Below are positions 6,229 to 14,083 of a stretch of 18,443 bases of DNA, piece after piece. How positions within the stretch are numbered: position 1 is the stretch's first letter; each line of letters begins with the position of its first letter. The notes under the pieces are model-generated. The model did no database searches. It saw only the letters and a program-made list of their open reading frames with translations, and was not told the origin of the DNA. The position numbers were made by a program, and so were the translations under genes. This DNA comes from JBARRS01 sp049644345 (GTDB taxonomy: Bacteria > Actinomycetota > Thermoleophilia > Gaiellales > Gaiellaceae), in the NCBI GenBank assembly GCA_049644345.1, contig JBARRS010000081.1, positions 1-18,443 on the forward strand. Direction: 5' to 3'.

Positions 6229-7773
6229 ATGGCGCTGCAGACGGCGGTGTTGCTGACCGGAGAGGATCTCGAAGTCGATCACGTCTGGGCCGTCGCGCTC
6301 GAGGGCGCCCGAGTCGAATTGGCGGATTCGGCTCGAGAGAAGATGAGGGCGGCGCGGGAGCTCGTCGCGCGCGCCGCCCACGGCGCGCAGGAGCACACGT
6401 ACGGGATCAACACAGGTTTCGGCCGCTTCGTCTCGGCGTCGATCCCCGAGGAGCTGACCGAGGAGCTGCAGCTGCGGCTGCTTCGCAGTCACGCCTGCGG
6501 CGTCGGCGACCCGTACCCGGACGAGATCGTCAGCGCGGCGATGCTGTTGCGGGCGAATGCGCTGGCAAAGGGCTATTCGGGCGCGCGGGTCGAGACGCTC
6601 GAGCTCCTGCTCGAGTGCCTGAACCGCGGCCTCCTCCCGTACGTCCCGAGCCGGGGCTCGGTTGGTGCCAGCGGCGACCTCGCGCCGCTCGCGCATCTCG
6701 CTCTGCCGCTGATCGGCGAAGGTGAGGCGTGGGTCGACGGCCGCCGCCTGCCCGGCGGGGAAGCGCTGGCGGCTGTCGGGCTCGAGCCCGTTCGGCTCCG
6801 GGCCAAGGAGGGTCTCTCCCTGGTCAACGGCACACAGTTCATGGCTTCGTTCGGCGCGCTCGGCCTCGTGCGCGCGCGCCGGCTGGCGAAGGCGGCCGAC
6901 GTGGCCTGCGCCCTCTCGGTCGAGGCGCTGCAGGGCTCGCGGACGAGCTTCCTGCCGCAGGTGCACGCCCTCCGGCCGCTGCGGGGCCAGGGCGACTCGG
7001 CGGCGAACGTGCTGCGCCTGCTCGAGGAATCCGCGATCAACGAGTCACACCGCTGGTGCGACAAGGTTCAGGACGCGTACTCGCTCCGCTGCGCCCCGCA
7101 GGTGCACGGCGCCGTGCGGGACGTGCTCGACTACGTCGCCTACACGGTCTCGACCGAGCTGAACGCCGCGACCGACAACCCGCTGGTACTCGTCGAGGAC
7201 GATCTGCTCGTCTCGAACGGGAACTTCCACGGACAGCCGCTCGCGTTCGCGCTCGACGCGCTCGCGATGGCCGTCTCCGAGCTCGCGAACATCTCGGAGC
7301 GGCGTGTCGAACGGCTCGTGAACCCAAATCTCTCCGACGGCTTGCCGGCGTTCCTGACCACGGACGGCGGCCTCAACTCCGGCTTCATGATCCCGCAGTA
7401 CGTGGCTGCCTCGCTCGTGAGCGAGAACAAGACGCTGTCCCATCCGGCCAGCGTCGACTCGATCCCGACGAGCGCGGGCCAGGAGGACCATGTGTCGATG
7501 GGAAACACGGCTGGGCTCAAGGCGTGGCAGGTGCTCGCGAACGCGGAGCGGGCGCTCGCGATCGAGCTGCTCGCTGGAGCACAGGCGGTCGAGTTCCTCG
7601 CGCCGCTCCAGCCGGGTCTCGGCGTGCGGGCGGCGCGGGAGCTCGTGCGGTCGCTCTCGCCTCGACTCGTCGACGATCGGCCCCTGCACGAGGACATAGA
7701 GGCGGTCGCGGCGGCGATCCGCCGGGGCGCGCTGGTCTCGGCGGTCGAGGCGGAGGCCGGCGAGCTGCGGTGA
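6229..7773 (+). CDS. hutH: Histidine ammonia-lyase
   Basis: A 514-residue cytosolic enzyme that removes ammonia from L-histidine to give trans-urocanate, the first step of histidine catabolism. The Ala147-Ser148-Gly149 triad in SRGSVGASGDLAPLAHLA forms the MIO electrophile. Other family marks are TYGINTGFG (57-65, containing the active-site Tyr58), SLVNGTQ, NFHGQPLA, and the SAGQEDHVSMG segment near the C-terminal third. Length matches the usual 500-515. The ATG at 6229 is chosen because TAGACT ends 7 bases upstream and the family N-terminus begins here, although the frame is open much further upstream. The stop overlaps the next start as GTGA. Phenylalanine or tyrosine ammonia-lyases share the fold, but hutU and hutI directly downstream settle the assignment. 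Confidence 0.96.
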   Translation: MALQTAVLLTGEDLEVDHVWAVALEGARVELADSAREKMRAARELVARAAHGAQEHTYGINTGFGRFVSASIPEELTEELQLRLLRSHACGVGDPYPDEIVSAAMLLRANALAKGYSGARVETLELLLECLNRGLLPYVPSRGSVGASGDLAPLAHLALPLIGEGEAWVDGRRLPGGEALAAVGLEPVRLRAKEGLSLVNGTQFMASFGALGLVRARRLAKAADVACALSVEALQGSRTSFLPQVHALRPLRGQGDSAANVLRLLEESAINESHRWCDKVQDAYSLRCAPQVHGAVRDVLDYVAYTVSTELNAATDNPLVLVEDDLLVSNGNFHGQPLAFALDALAMAVSELANISERRVERLVNPNLSDGLPAFLTTDGGLNSGFMIPQYVAASLVSENKTLSHPASVDSIPTSAGQEDHVSMGNTAGLKAWQVLANAERALAIELLAGAQAVEFLAPLQPGLGVRAARELVRSLSPRLVDDRPLHEDIEAVAAAIRRGALVSAVEAEAGELR

Positions 7774-8015
7774 AGCTCCGGTTGCCGTACGACCCCGGGC
7801 CGAAGCCTTTGCCGCGGAGGCCGTTCCGGGACAGCGCGATCCTGTACGGGATCCTGGCGGCGATCATCGTCGTCTTCTCGACGGCGACAGGCGGCGGTTT
7901 TGCGCGCGCGGTCGCGATCGCGGCGGTCTTCTTCGTGATCGCGACCGGCTGGAGCTGGTGGCGATTCCGCCAGCGCCTCGAGCGCCAGGACGAGCAGCGG
8001 CGGGAGCAACGGTGA
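7770..8015 (+). CDS. Small two-helix membrane protein inside the hut operon
   Basis: I do not recognise this 81-residue protein. It starts at GTG 7770 inside the hutH stop (GTGA) and ends inside the hutU start (GTGA), so it is translationally coupled on both sides. A basic, Pro-rich N-terminus (KLRLPYDPGPKPLPRRPFRD) is followed by two predicted membrane helices at about residues 25-43 and 47-66. The tail is strongly charged (RFRQRLERQDEQRREQR). The short loop between helices suggests a helical hairpin with both ends in the cytosol. It is too small to be a known histidine permease alone. Its place between hutH and hutU suggests a role tied to histidine use, perhaps as a transporter partner or enzyme anchor, but this is position only. 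Confidence 0.72.
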   Translation: MKLRLPYDPGPKPLPRRPFRDSAILYGILAAIIVVFSTATGGGFARAVAIAAVFFVIATGWSWWRFRQRLERQDEQRREQR

Positions 8016-9721
8016 GCGCGGTCGAGAGCCTCGAGGCGACGGTCGAGGCGCTCTGTGGCGACCTCAGCTCGATTCGCGCACCCCGCGGAACGGAGCTGAA
8101 CGCCCGCTCCTGGGCGACGGAGGCGCCGCTGCGCATGTTGCTCAACAACCTCGACGGAGAGGTCGCCGAGCGTCCGGAGGAGCTCGTTGTCTACGGCGGC
8201 TCGGGCAAGGCGGCTCGGAATCACGAGGCCTTGCGGGCGCTCGTGCGCTCGCTGCTCACGCTGGGCGACGAGGAGACGCTGCTCGTGCAGAGCGGCAAGC
8301 CGGTCGGCGTGTTCCGCACACACGCGTGGGCGCCGCGTGTGCTGATCGCGAACTCGCTGCTCGTCCCGCGCTGGGCGACCTGGGACGAGTTCCGCCGGCT
8401 CGAGGCGCTCGGGCTGACGATGTTCGGCCAGATGACGGCGGGATCGTGGATCTACATCGGCACCCAAGGGATCCTCCAGGGCACCTACCAGACCTTCGCG
8501 GCGGCCGGCGAGAAGCACTTCGGGAGCGAGGGGCTCGCGGGCAGGACGATTCTGACCGCGGGACTAGGCGGAATGGGCGGGGCGCAGCCCTTGGCGGGGA
8601 CGATGGCGGGCGCGGCGGTGCTGTGCGTCGAGGTCGATCCGGCCCGGATCCGACGACGGCTCGAGACGCGCTATCTCGACGAGGCGACGGAGTCGCTCGA
8701 CGACGCCCTGGCACGCGTTCGCGAGGCCGCGGCTGGAGGGCGACCCTTGTCGGTCGGGTTGCTCGGGAACGCCGCAGACGTGATGCCTGAGCTCGCGCGC
8801 CGCGGAGAGCGGTTCGATCTCGTCACCGATCAGACCGCGGCGCACGATCCGCTCACCGGCTACATCCCGACGGGGCTGTCGGTCGAGGAGGCCGCGAGGC
8901 TCCGCTCGTCCGATCCGGACGAGTACCTGTCACGAGCGCGTGCCGACATCGCAACGCATGTGTCGGCGTTGCTCGAGCTCGCGCGCGCGGGCAGCTATGT
9001 CTTCGACTATGGAAACAACCTGCGCGGAGAGGCCTATGAGGCGGGCGTAACCGAGGCGTTCACATACCCGGGCTTTGTCCCGGCCTATATCCGGCCGCTC
9101 TTCTGCAGCGGCGTCGGGCCCTTCCGCTGGGCTGCGCTCTCCGGCGATGTCCGCGACATCGCGGCGATCGACGAGACCCTGCGGGAGCTGTTTCCCGACG
9201 ACCCGGTCCTGCAGCGCTGGCTCGAGCTCGCCTCCGAGCGGGTGGCCTTCCAGGGGCTCCCGGCGCGGATTTGCTGGCTCGGCTACGGCGATCGCGCCCG
9301 CGCGGGGCACGCGATCAACGAGCTCGTCCGCTCGGGTCGCGTGAAGGCGCCGGTCGTGATCGGCCGCGATCACCTCGACTCAGGGTCGGTTGCCTCGCCC
9401 TACCGCGAGACCGAGGCGATGCGCGACGGCTCCGACGCGATCGCGGACTGGCCGATCCTGAATGCGCTCCTCAATGTCGCCGCGGGCGCGACCTGGGTCA
9501 GCGTCCACCACGGTGGAGGCGTCGGGATCGGGAACTCGATCCACGCCGGCATGGTCGTGGTCGCAGACGGTAGCGACGAGATGGCGGAGCGGCTCGAGCG
9601 CGTGCTGACGGCCGATCCGGGCACCGGCATCCTGCGTCACCTCGATGCCGGGTACCCGGAGGCGTTGGAGGCCGCCGAGCGCCACGGTCTCGAGCCGCCC
9701 ATGCGCTCATCGCCCGAGTGA
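8012..9721 (+). CDS. hutU: Urocanate hydratase
   Basis: A 569-residue cytosolic enzyme that hydrates urocanate to 4-imidazolone-5-propionate using tightly bound NAD+ as electrophile. The family signatures are clear: TEAPLRMLLNNLDGEVAE (36-53), YGGSGKAARN (61-70), the NAD-binding TAGLGGMGGAQP (182-193), TDQTAAHDP (272-280) and FCSGVGPFRWAALSGD (364-379). Cys365 matches the active-site Cys410 of the Pseudomonas enzyme. HHGGGVGIGNSIHAGMV lies near the C-terminus. Length is within the family range of about 550-570. The GTG start at 8012 shares GTGA with the small membrane protein's stop, and its own stop shares GTGA with hutI, giving a rigid order hutH-membrane protein-hutU-hutI. Confidence 0.97.
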   Translation: MSAVESLEATVEALCGDLSSIRAPRGTELNARSWATEAPLRMLLNNLDGEVAERPEELVVYGGSGKAARNHEALRALVRSLLTLGDEETLLVQSGKPVGVFRTHAWAPRVLIANSLLVPRWATWDEFRRLEALGLTMFGQMTAGSWIYIGTQGILQGTYQTFAAAGEKHFGSEGLAGRTILTAGLGGMGGAQPLAGTMAGAAVLCVEVDPARIRRRLETRYLDEATESLDDALARVREAAAGGRPLSVGLLGNAADVMPELARRGERFDLVTDQTAAHDPLTGYIPTGLSVEEAARLRSSDPDEYLSRARADIATHVSALLELARAGSYVFDYGNNLRGEAYEAGVTEAFTYPGFVPAYIRPLFCSGVGPFRWAALSGDVRDIAAIDETLRELFPDDPVLQRWLELASERVAFQGLPARICWLGYGDRARAGHAINELVRSGRVKAPVVIGRDHLDSGSVASPYRETEAMRDGSDAIADWPILNALLNVAAGATWVSVHHGGGVGIGNSIHAGMVVVADGSDEMAERLERVLTADPGTGILRHLDAGYPEALEAAERHGLEPPMRSSPE

Positions 9722-10941
9722 GCTCGGAGCCGCCGACGCGGCTGCTCGTCCGCGACCTCGCCCAGCTCGCGACGCCGGCGGGGGCGACTGTCCCGCTCCG
9801 CGGAGGCGAGCTGGCGGAGGTGGACGTGGTCGAGGACGCGTACGTCCTCTGCGAGGAGGGGCGGATCGCGGCACTCGGCAGGATGCGCGAGCTCGGCTCG
9901 CTCGACGGCGACGTGGAGGAGCTCGACGGGCGTGGGCTCTGCGCGATTCCGGGGCTCGTCGACTGCCACACGCACGCGTGCTTCGCGGGCGACCGCGTGG
10001 ACGAGTTCACCCTTCGCGCCGCCGGGGCCACGTATGAGGAGCTGCACGCGACGGGCGCGGGCATCCTCTCGACCGTCCGCGCGACCCGCGCGGCGGGGGA
10101 GGGCGCCCTGCTCGAAGCCGTACGGCGCCACCACGCATGGATGCGCCGTGCCGGCACGACGACGTTCGAGGCGAAGAGCGGCTACGGCCTCGACCGCGAG
10201 ACCGAAGTCGCATCCCTGAAGGCAATCCGGGCCGAGGACGGCATTCCGACCTGGCTCGGCGCCCACGCCGTCCCGCCGGAGTTCGAGGACGCCGAGGCCT
10301 ACCTCGATTTTGCGCTCTTCGAGGTCCTGCCTCAGGCCGCTCTGCTCGCCGAGGCGGCGGACGTCTTCGTCGAGGAAGGCGCGTTCGACACAGACCAGGC
10401 GCGACGCTATCTCGACGCCTGCCGGGGCGCAGGGCTTGCTCTGCGCCTGCACGGCGACCAGTTCACAGAGCAGGGCGCGGTCGAGCTCGCAATCGAGGTC
10501 GGCGCGCGCTCGGTCGATCATCTCGAGGTCACGGGTGACCGGGGAACGCGCGCGCTCGCCTCGAGCGACGTCGTCGGGGTGCTCCTCCCTGCGAGCGCGC
10601 TCTTCCTGGGACGCCCGATGCCACCGGCCCGGGCGCTCGTCGAGGCCGGCGCCGCGATCGCGCTGGCGACGGATTTCAACCCCGGCAGCTCGTTTTGCGA
10701 GAGCCTTCCGCTCGTCTGCTCGCTCGCCGCGACGCAACTCGGCCTGACCCCGCACGAGGCCCTCTCCGCGTGCACCGTGAACGCTGCACACGTGCTTGGC
10801 CGAGCCGATTGCAAGGGTCGGCTCGCGCCGGGCCACGACGCCGACCTCGTTCTGCTCGATGCTCCTGACTGGCGCTACCTCGCCTATCACCTCGGCGGCG
10901 ACGTCGTCACCGAGACCATCATCGGTGGCCGTCGCGATTAG
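9718..10941 (+). CDS. hutI: Imidazolonepropionase
   Basis: A 407-residue amidohydrolase that opens 4-imidazolone-5-propionate to N-formimino-L-glutamate, the substrate of the ftcD product. The metal-binding residues are visible in order: HTH in PGLVDCHTHACFAGDR (residues 79-94), GAH in TWLGAHAVPPEF, HGDQF, VDHLEV, and the catalytic Asp in ATDFNPGS. KSGYGL is also typical of the family. Length is normal (about 400-420). The GTG start is fixed by the GTGA overlap with hutU. The 3' end overlaps the GNAT reading frame by 17 bases. No hutF or hutG candidate follows, so formiminoglutamate is most simply handled by FtcD. Confidence 0.96.
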   Translation: MSSEPPTRLLVRDLAQLATPAGATVPLRGGELAEVDVVEDAYVLCEEGRIAALGRMRELGSLDGDVEELDGRGLCAIPGLVDCHTHACFAGDRVDEFTLRAAGATYEELHATGAGILSTVRATRAAGEGALLEAVRRHHAWMRRAGTTTFEAKSGYGLDRETEVASLKAIRAEDGIPTWLGAHAVPPEFEDAEAYLDFALFEVLPQAALLAEAADVFVEEGAFDTDQARRYLDACRGAGLALRLHGDQFTEQGAVELAIEVGARSVDHLEVTGDRGTRALASSDVVGVLLPASALFLGRPMPPARALVEAGAAIALATDFNPGSSFCESLPLVCSLAATQLGLTPHEALSACTVNAAHVLGRADCKGRLAPGHDADLVLLDAPDWRYLAYHLGGDVVTETIIGGRRD

Positions 10942-11410
10942 CGAAGCGGGCGACGCGGAGCTCGCGCTCGTCCGCCGGCTGTTCGAGGAGTACGCGGGCT
11001 CGCTCGGCTTGGACCTCGGCTTTCAAAGCTTCGAGCAGGAACTACGAGAGCTTCCCGGCGAGTACGCCCCGCCCCGCGGCCGGGTGCTGCTCGCCCTGGT
11101 GGACGGCGTCGCGGCCGGCTGCGTCGCTCTGCGACCGCTCGACGGCCGGACCTGCGAGATGAAGCGCCTCTACGTGCGACCGTCGCACCGGGGCGCCGGA
11201 GTCGGCCGCACGCTCGCGCTCGCCGTCATCGAGACGGCCCGGACGCTCGGCTACTCGCGGATGCGGCTCGACACGCTTCCCTCGATGGAGTCGGCACGTG
11301 GCCTCTACTATTCGCTCGGCTTTCGGGAGATCGATCCCTACCGCTTCAACCCGATTCCCGGCACCGCGTACATGGAGCTCGACCTCGGCGGCGCTCGAGG
11401 GCCGCGCTAG
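10925..11410 (+). CDS. GNAT-family N-acetyltransferase
   Basis: A 161-residue GNAT protein, complete as a single domain. The acetyl-CoA motif A is MKRLYVRPSHRGAGVGRTLA (79-98), with the P-loop R89-G-A-G-V-G94. Motif B is present as ARGLYYSLGFREIDPYR (124-140). The N-terminus (EAGDAELALVRRLFEEYAGS) is typical of uncharacterised actinobacterial acetyltransferases. The start is taken as GTG 10925, inside the end of hutI; it is the only same-strand junction in this cluster that is a 17-base overlap rather than a four-base one. Acceptor unknown. Position makes it the last gene of the hut transcript, but a function in histidine catabolism is not implied by the family. Confidence 0.83.
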   Translation: MAVAISEAGDAELALVRRLFEEYAGSLGLDLGFQSFEQELRELPGEYAPPRGRVLLALVDGVAAGCVALRPLDGRTCEMKRLYVRPSHRGAGVGRTLALAVIETARTLGYSRMRLDTLPSMESARGLYYSLGFREIDPYRFNPIPGTAYMELDLGGARGPR

Positions 11411-11413
11411 GCT
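11408..11413 (+). promoter_or_regulatory. -10 box TAGGCT overlapping the GNAT stop codon
   Basis: TAGGCT starts on the TAG stop of the GNAT gene and ends 6 bases before ATG 11420. A second hexamer, TAGCTT at 11413-11418, lies only one base before the ATG and is too close to serve. Confidence 0.45.
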
Positions 11414-11419
11414 AGCTTC

Positions 11420-11836
11420 ATGCCGTCTCGAAAGCAGCGGAGGCGTCGCCAAAAGGAGCGTCGGCACGAGTACGAATACGTGGTGGTCGACGAGGAAGGC
11501 CACGAGGTCGAGGTCGACCCGGCCGAGCTCCGCCAGGAGAGGACGAAGGAGCCGCGCCGCGCCGACGGGCGCAGGCCGCAGCGGCAAGGCGGACTGTTCG
11601 GACGCTCGCGCGGACCTGTGCGACCCCCTTCGTGGAACCGTGTCCTGCGCCGCTCCGCGCTCTTCTTCCCGCTCTTCTTCGTGCTGTTCTCGGTCCTGAA
11701 CAGCAAAACGGCGGTCACGAGCCGGATCTTCCTCTCGCTGCTCTACACCCTGCTCTTCATCCCGTTCATGTACTTGATGGACCGCACCGCGTACCGCACG
11801 TACCTGCGGCGAAGCGGGGGCGAGAAGCGGCGCTAG
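11420..11836 (+). CDS. Hypothetical membrane protein with basic N-terminus
   Basis: Not recognised. The 138-residue product has a very basic start (SRKQRRRRQKERR, residues 3-15), an acidic and then basic soluble stretch to about residue 75, and two membrane helices at about 79-94 (rich in Phe and Leu) and 102-120. It ends with a basic tail (RTYLRRSGGEKRR). By the positive-inside rule both ends should be cytosolic. The basic N-terminus might touch nucleic acid or membrane phosphates, but that is speculation. ATG 11420 follows TAGGCT by 6 bases. Its stop TAG shares the palindrome CTAG with the stop of the convergent cupin gene. Confidence 0.72.
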   Translation: MPSRKQRRRRQKERRHEYEYVVVDEEGHEVEVDPAELRQERTKEPRRADGRRPQRQGGLFGRSRGPVRPPSWNRVLRRSALFFPLFFVLFSVLNSKTAVTSRIFLSLLYTLLFIPFMYLMDRTAYRTYLRRSGGEKRR

Positions 11837-12171
11837 CCGCCGCCTCCGCCACGGAAATGGCCTTCGCCGGGCCAAGGCGCGAGGAAGAGCAGGAGCTTCG
11901 CCCCCTGCTCGCTCGCGACGGTCCGGCGCTCGTCGGGCTCGAACGTGAACAGCGTCCCCGGCTCGGCATCGAGCGTTTGACCGCCGGATTCGATGCGCAG
12001 GCGGCCCTCGACGACGAGCACGAACGCATGCTCCTTCACCTGGTGGTCGCCCAGCTCCTGGCCGGGCTCGAGGCCGATCAGAATCGCGCGCGCAGCCTCG
12101 TCGGAGTCGAGCACGACGGGCGAGCGGCTGCCACCGGGCGTGTCGATCTCACGAAGGTTCCAGTGCCGCAT
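11833..12171 (-). CDS. Small single-domain cupin protein
   Basis: A 112-residue, single beta-barrel cupin. Cupin motif 1 is seen as GDHQVKEHAFVLVVEGRLRI (41-60), giving His43, His48 and Glu55. Motif 2 is PGTLFTFEPDERRTVAS (71-87), where the usual metal-binding His is replaced by Glu/Arg, so metal binding may be weak or use other ligands. The C-terminus ends in HFRGGGGG. The ATG at 12171 is chosen because the cupin core begins soon after it and the upstream frame runs into the intergenic region. Small cupins of this kind can be sensors, isomerases or dioxygenases; the sequence does not decide. It is transcribed toward the 138-residue membrane protein gene and away from the MBL hydrolase gene. 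Confidence 0.8.
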   Translation of the reverse strand: MRHWNLREIDTPGGSRSPVVLDSDEAARAILIGLEPGQELGDHQVKEHAFVLVVEGRLRIESGGQTLDAEPGTLFTFEPDERRTVASEQGAKLLLFLAPWPGEGHFRGGGGG

Positions 12172-12182
12172 CGGCGGCCCGG

Positions 12183-12188
12183 ATCGTA
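12183..12188 (-). promoter_or_regulatory. -10-like TACGAT ahead of the cupin gene
   Basis: On the minus strand TACGAT lies 11 bases before ATG 12171. This fits TANNNT but allows a leader of about 4 bases, so it is a weaker case than the other boxes. Confidence 0.35.
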
Positions 12189-12212
12189 ACCGAGGGCCGG
12201 AGCCGCCACGGT

Positions 12213-12218
12213 TAGACT
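12213..12218 (+). promoter_or_regulatory. -10 box TAGACT for the MBL-hisS-aspS operon
   Basis: TAGACT ends 9 bases before ATG 12228, predicting a transcript with a leader of 0-3 bases. It is 24 bases from the opposing TACGAT box of the cupin gene, so both fit in the 56-base divergent gap. Confidence 0.55.
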
Positions 12219-12227
12219 CGGCCGGCG

Positions 12228-12866
12228 ATGGCACTCGTCGTCGACCGCTACGAGCTCGGCCCGATTGCGACGAACTGCTACGCCGTCCGCGCGTCCGGCT
12301 CCTCTGAGGAAGCCGTCCTGATCGACCCAGGCGGAGATGCAACGGATCTTCGGCTCGAGCTCGCACGCACCGGCGCGAGTTGCTCCGCGATCCTGATCAC
12401 GCACGGAGACTGGGACCACCTCGGAGGAGTCGCCGACCTGGCAGAGGGCACAGGCGCGAAGGTGTACATGGCAGCGGATGAGGCCGAGCGGCTCGAGCGC
12501 CTGAACGAGGTGGCGCCCCCCGAGCTCGGCTTCCGACCCTACAAGCCCGACGTCCTTCTCCAGGGTGACGAGTCGCTCGAGCTCGCGGGAATCAGCTTCG
12601 AGACCCTTCGTGTCCCGGGCCACACGTCGGCGCACCTGGCCTTCTACGCCGACGGCTGCCTCTTCTCCGGGGACGTCCTGTTCGCCGGCGGTGTGGGACG
12701 CACCGATCGCCCGGGCGCGAGCTGGGAGACGCTGATGGAGTCGATTCGTACGCTTGTCGATCGCTTCCCGCCCGACACCGTCGTCTACCCGGGTCACGGC
12801 CCAGAGACGACGCTCGCGGACGAGGTGGCACGCAATCCGTTCCTGGCCGAGCTTCGGACGTCGTGA
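12228..12866 (+). CDS. Metallo-beta-lactamase-fold hydrolase (glyoxalase II-like) with HxDxDH motif
   Basis: A 212-residue MBL-fold protein of the glyoxalase II-like group that often precedes hisS in actinobacteria. The metal motif reads THGDWDHLGG (58-67): His59, Asp61, Asp63, His64. The family normally has HxHxDH, so the second His is Asp here; the codon is clearly GAC. The other ligands are present: His132 in VPGHTSAH, Asp149 in FSGDVLF and His190 in YPGHGPETT. A typical GRTDRPGASWETLMESI segment follows Asp149. With three His plus extra Asp the protein may still bind one or two metals, but the change could alter metal choice. It starts the operon; its stop shares GTGA with hisS, which suggests coupling. 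Substrate unknown, possibly a glutathione- or mycothiol-type thioester. Confidence 0.88.
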   Translation: MALVVDRYELGPIATNCYAVRASGSSEEAVLIDPGGDATDLRLELARTGASCSAILITHGDWDHLGGVADLAEGTGAKVYMAADEAERLERLNEVAPPELGFRPYKPDVLLQGDESLELAGISFETLRVPGHTSAHLAFYADGCLFSGDVLFAGGVGRTDRPGASWETLMESIRTLVDRFPPDTVVYPGHGPETTLADEVARNPFLAELRTS

Positions 12867-14083
12867 TCAAGGCGCCCCGGGGGACGTATGACGTTCTGCC
12901 GTCGCAGCAGCCGCTCCGCGAATGGCTGGTCGGCGAGGCCGAAAGTGTGTGCCGAAGCTACGGGTACGGCCGGATCACGACGCCGACCTTCGAGGACACG
13001 GAGCTCTTCGCGCGCACGTCGGGCGCCGGTTCGGACGTCGTGCAGAAGGAGACGTACACGTTCACCGACCGGGGAGACCGGTCGCTGACGCTCCGGCCTG
13101 AAGCGACGGCTCCGGTCGCCCGCGCGTACATCGAGCACGGTCTGCACCGGGAGCCGCAGCCGGTGAAGACGTTCATGGTCGGGCCGATGTATCGATACGC
13201 GGCGCCGCAAAAGGGGCGCTACCGCGAGTTCTGGCAGATCAACGTCGAGGCGATGGGGTCGGATGACCCGGCGCTCGACGCCGAGGTGATCCAGCTCTTC
13301 TCGGAGCTGCTGCGCCGGCTGGGCATCCGCGGCTCGACCCTTGAGCTGAACTCGATCGGCGACCGCGAGTGCCGGCCGGCGTACGTCGAGCGGCTCAAAG
13401 CCTGGCTGGACGAGCACGCCGACGAGCTCGACGAGGAGGCGCGGCAGAAGCGCGGGACGAACCCGCTACGAGTCTTCGACACGAAGAATCCGCAGGTCCA
13501 GAAGGCGCTCGCCGACGCCCCGAAGATCGGCGAGTCCCTCTGCGAAAGCTGCCGCGACCATTTCGCAGAGGTACGGCGTTATCTGGATTCCTACGGCGTC
13601 GCCTACCGGCTCGTCCCCACGCTCGTCCGCGGCCTCGACTACTACACGCGTACGGCGTTCGAGTTCGTGGGCGACGCGCTGGGGGCGCAGAGCTCGCTCT
13701 GCGGTGGGGGACGCTACGACTACCTGCTCGAGGAGATCGGCGGTCCGCCGACCCCGGCCGTCGGTTGGGCGGCCGGCATCGAGCGCGCGCTGATCTCGCT
13801 GGAGGAGCAGGGCATGAAGCGGGAACGAGAGCCGATCGACGTCTTCTTCGCATTCGAGGCCCCGGAGCGGCGCGAGGAGGTGCTGCCGCTGATCGCAGAG
13901 CTTCGACGAGACGGACGAGCGGTCGACACCGACTACGCGCGCCGCTCGCTGAAGGGTCAGCTCACGCAGGCACAGCGCTCCGGCGCAAGGGCGACGGTGA
14001 TCGTGAAGGCCGACTCGTTCACGATCCGGCGTGCCGGAGAGAAGGACCGTGAGGTGAGGGCGCTCGAGGCGGCCGAGCTTTGA
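12863..14083 (+). CDS. hisS: Histidine-tRNA ligase
   Basis: A 406-residue class II synthetase that charges tRNA-His. The N-terminus KAPRGTYDVLP (3-13) is diagnostic. Motif 2 spans TFMVGPMYRYAAPQKGRYRE (103-122) with FWQINVEAMG directly after it. The histidine-specific motifs are LVRGLDYYTRTAFEF (254-268) and LCGGGRYDYL (279-288). Motif 3 is AVGWAAGIERAL (299-310). The C-terminal anticodon-binding domain starts near residue 325. A CESC pair (227-230) lies in the insertion domain. GTG start fixed by GTGA overlap with the MBL gene; the stop overlaps aspS as TTGA. Length is slightly below the E. coli enzyme (424) and normal for actinobacteria. ATP phosphoribosyltransferase regulatory paralogues (HisZ) lack the intact histidine motifs seen here. 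Confidence 0.97.
   Translation: MIKAPRGTYDVLPSQQPLREWLVGEAESVCRSYGYGRITTPTFEDTELFARTSGAGSDVVQKETYTFTDRGDRSLTLRPEATAPVARAYIEHGLHREPQPVKTFMVGPMYRYAAPQKGRYREFWQINVEAMGSDDPALDAEVIQLFSELLRRLGIRGSTLELNSIGDRECRPAYVERLKAWLDEHADELDEEARQKRGTNPLRVFDTKNPQVQKALADAPKIGESLCESCRDHFAEVRRYLDSYGVAYRLVPTLVRGLDYYTRTAFEFVGDALGAQSSLCGGGRYDYLLEEIGGPPTPAVGWAAGIERALISLEEQGMKREREPIDVFFAFEAPERREEVLPLIAELRRDGRAVDTDYARRSLKGQLTQAQRSGARATVIVKADSFTIRRAGEKDREVRALEAAEL

Noticed and set aside
4823..6256. 477-codon plus-strand frame over ftcD and its downstream gap
   Set aside because: Arg/Ala-rich shadow frame; ftcD in another frame shows the conserved family motifs.
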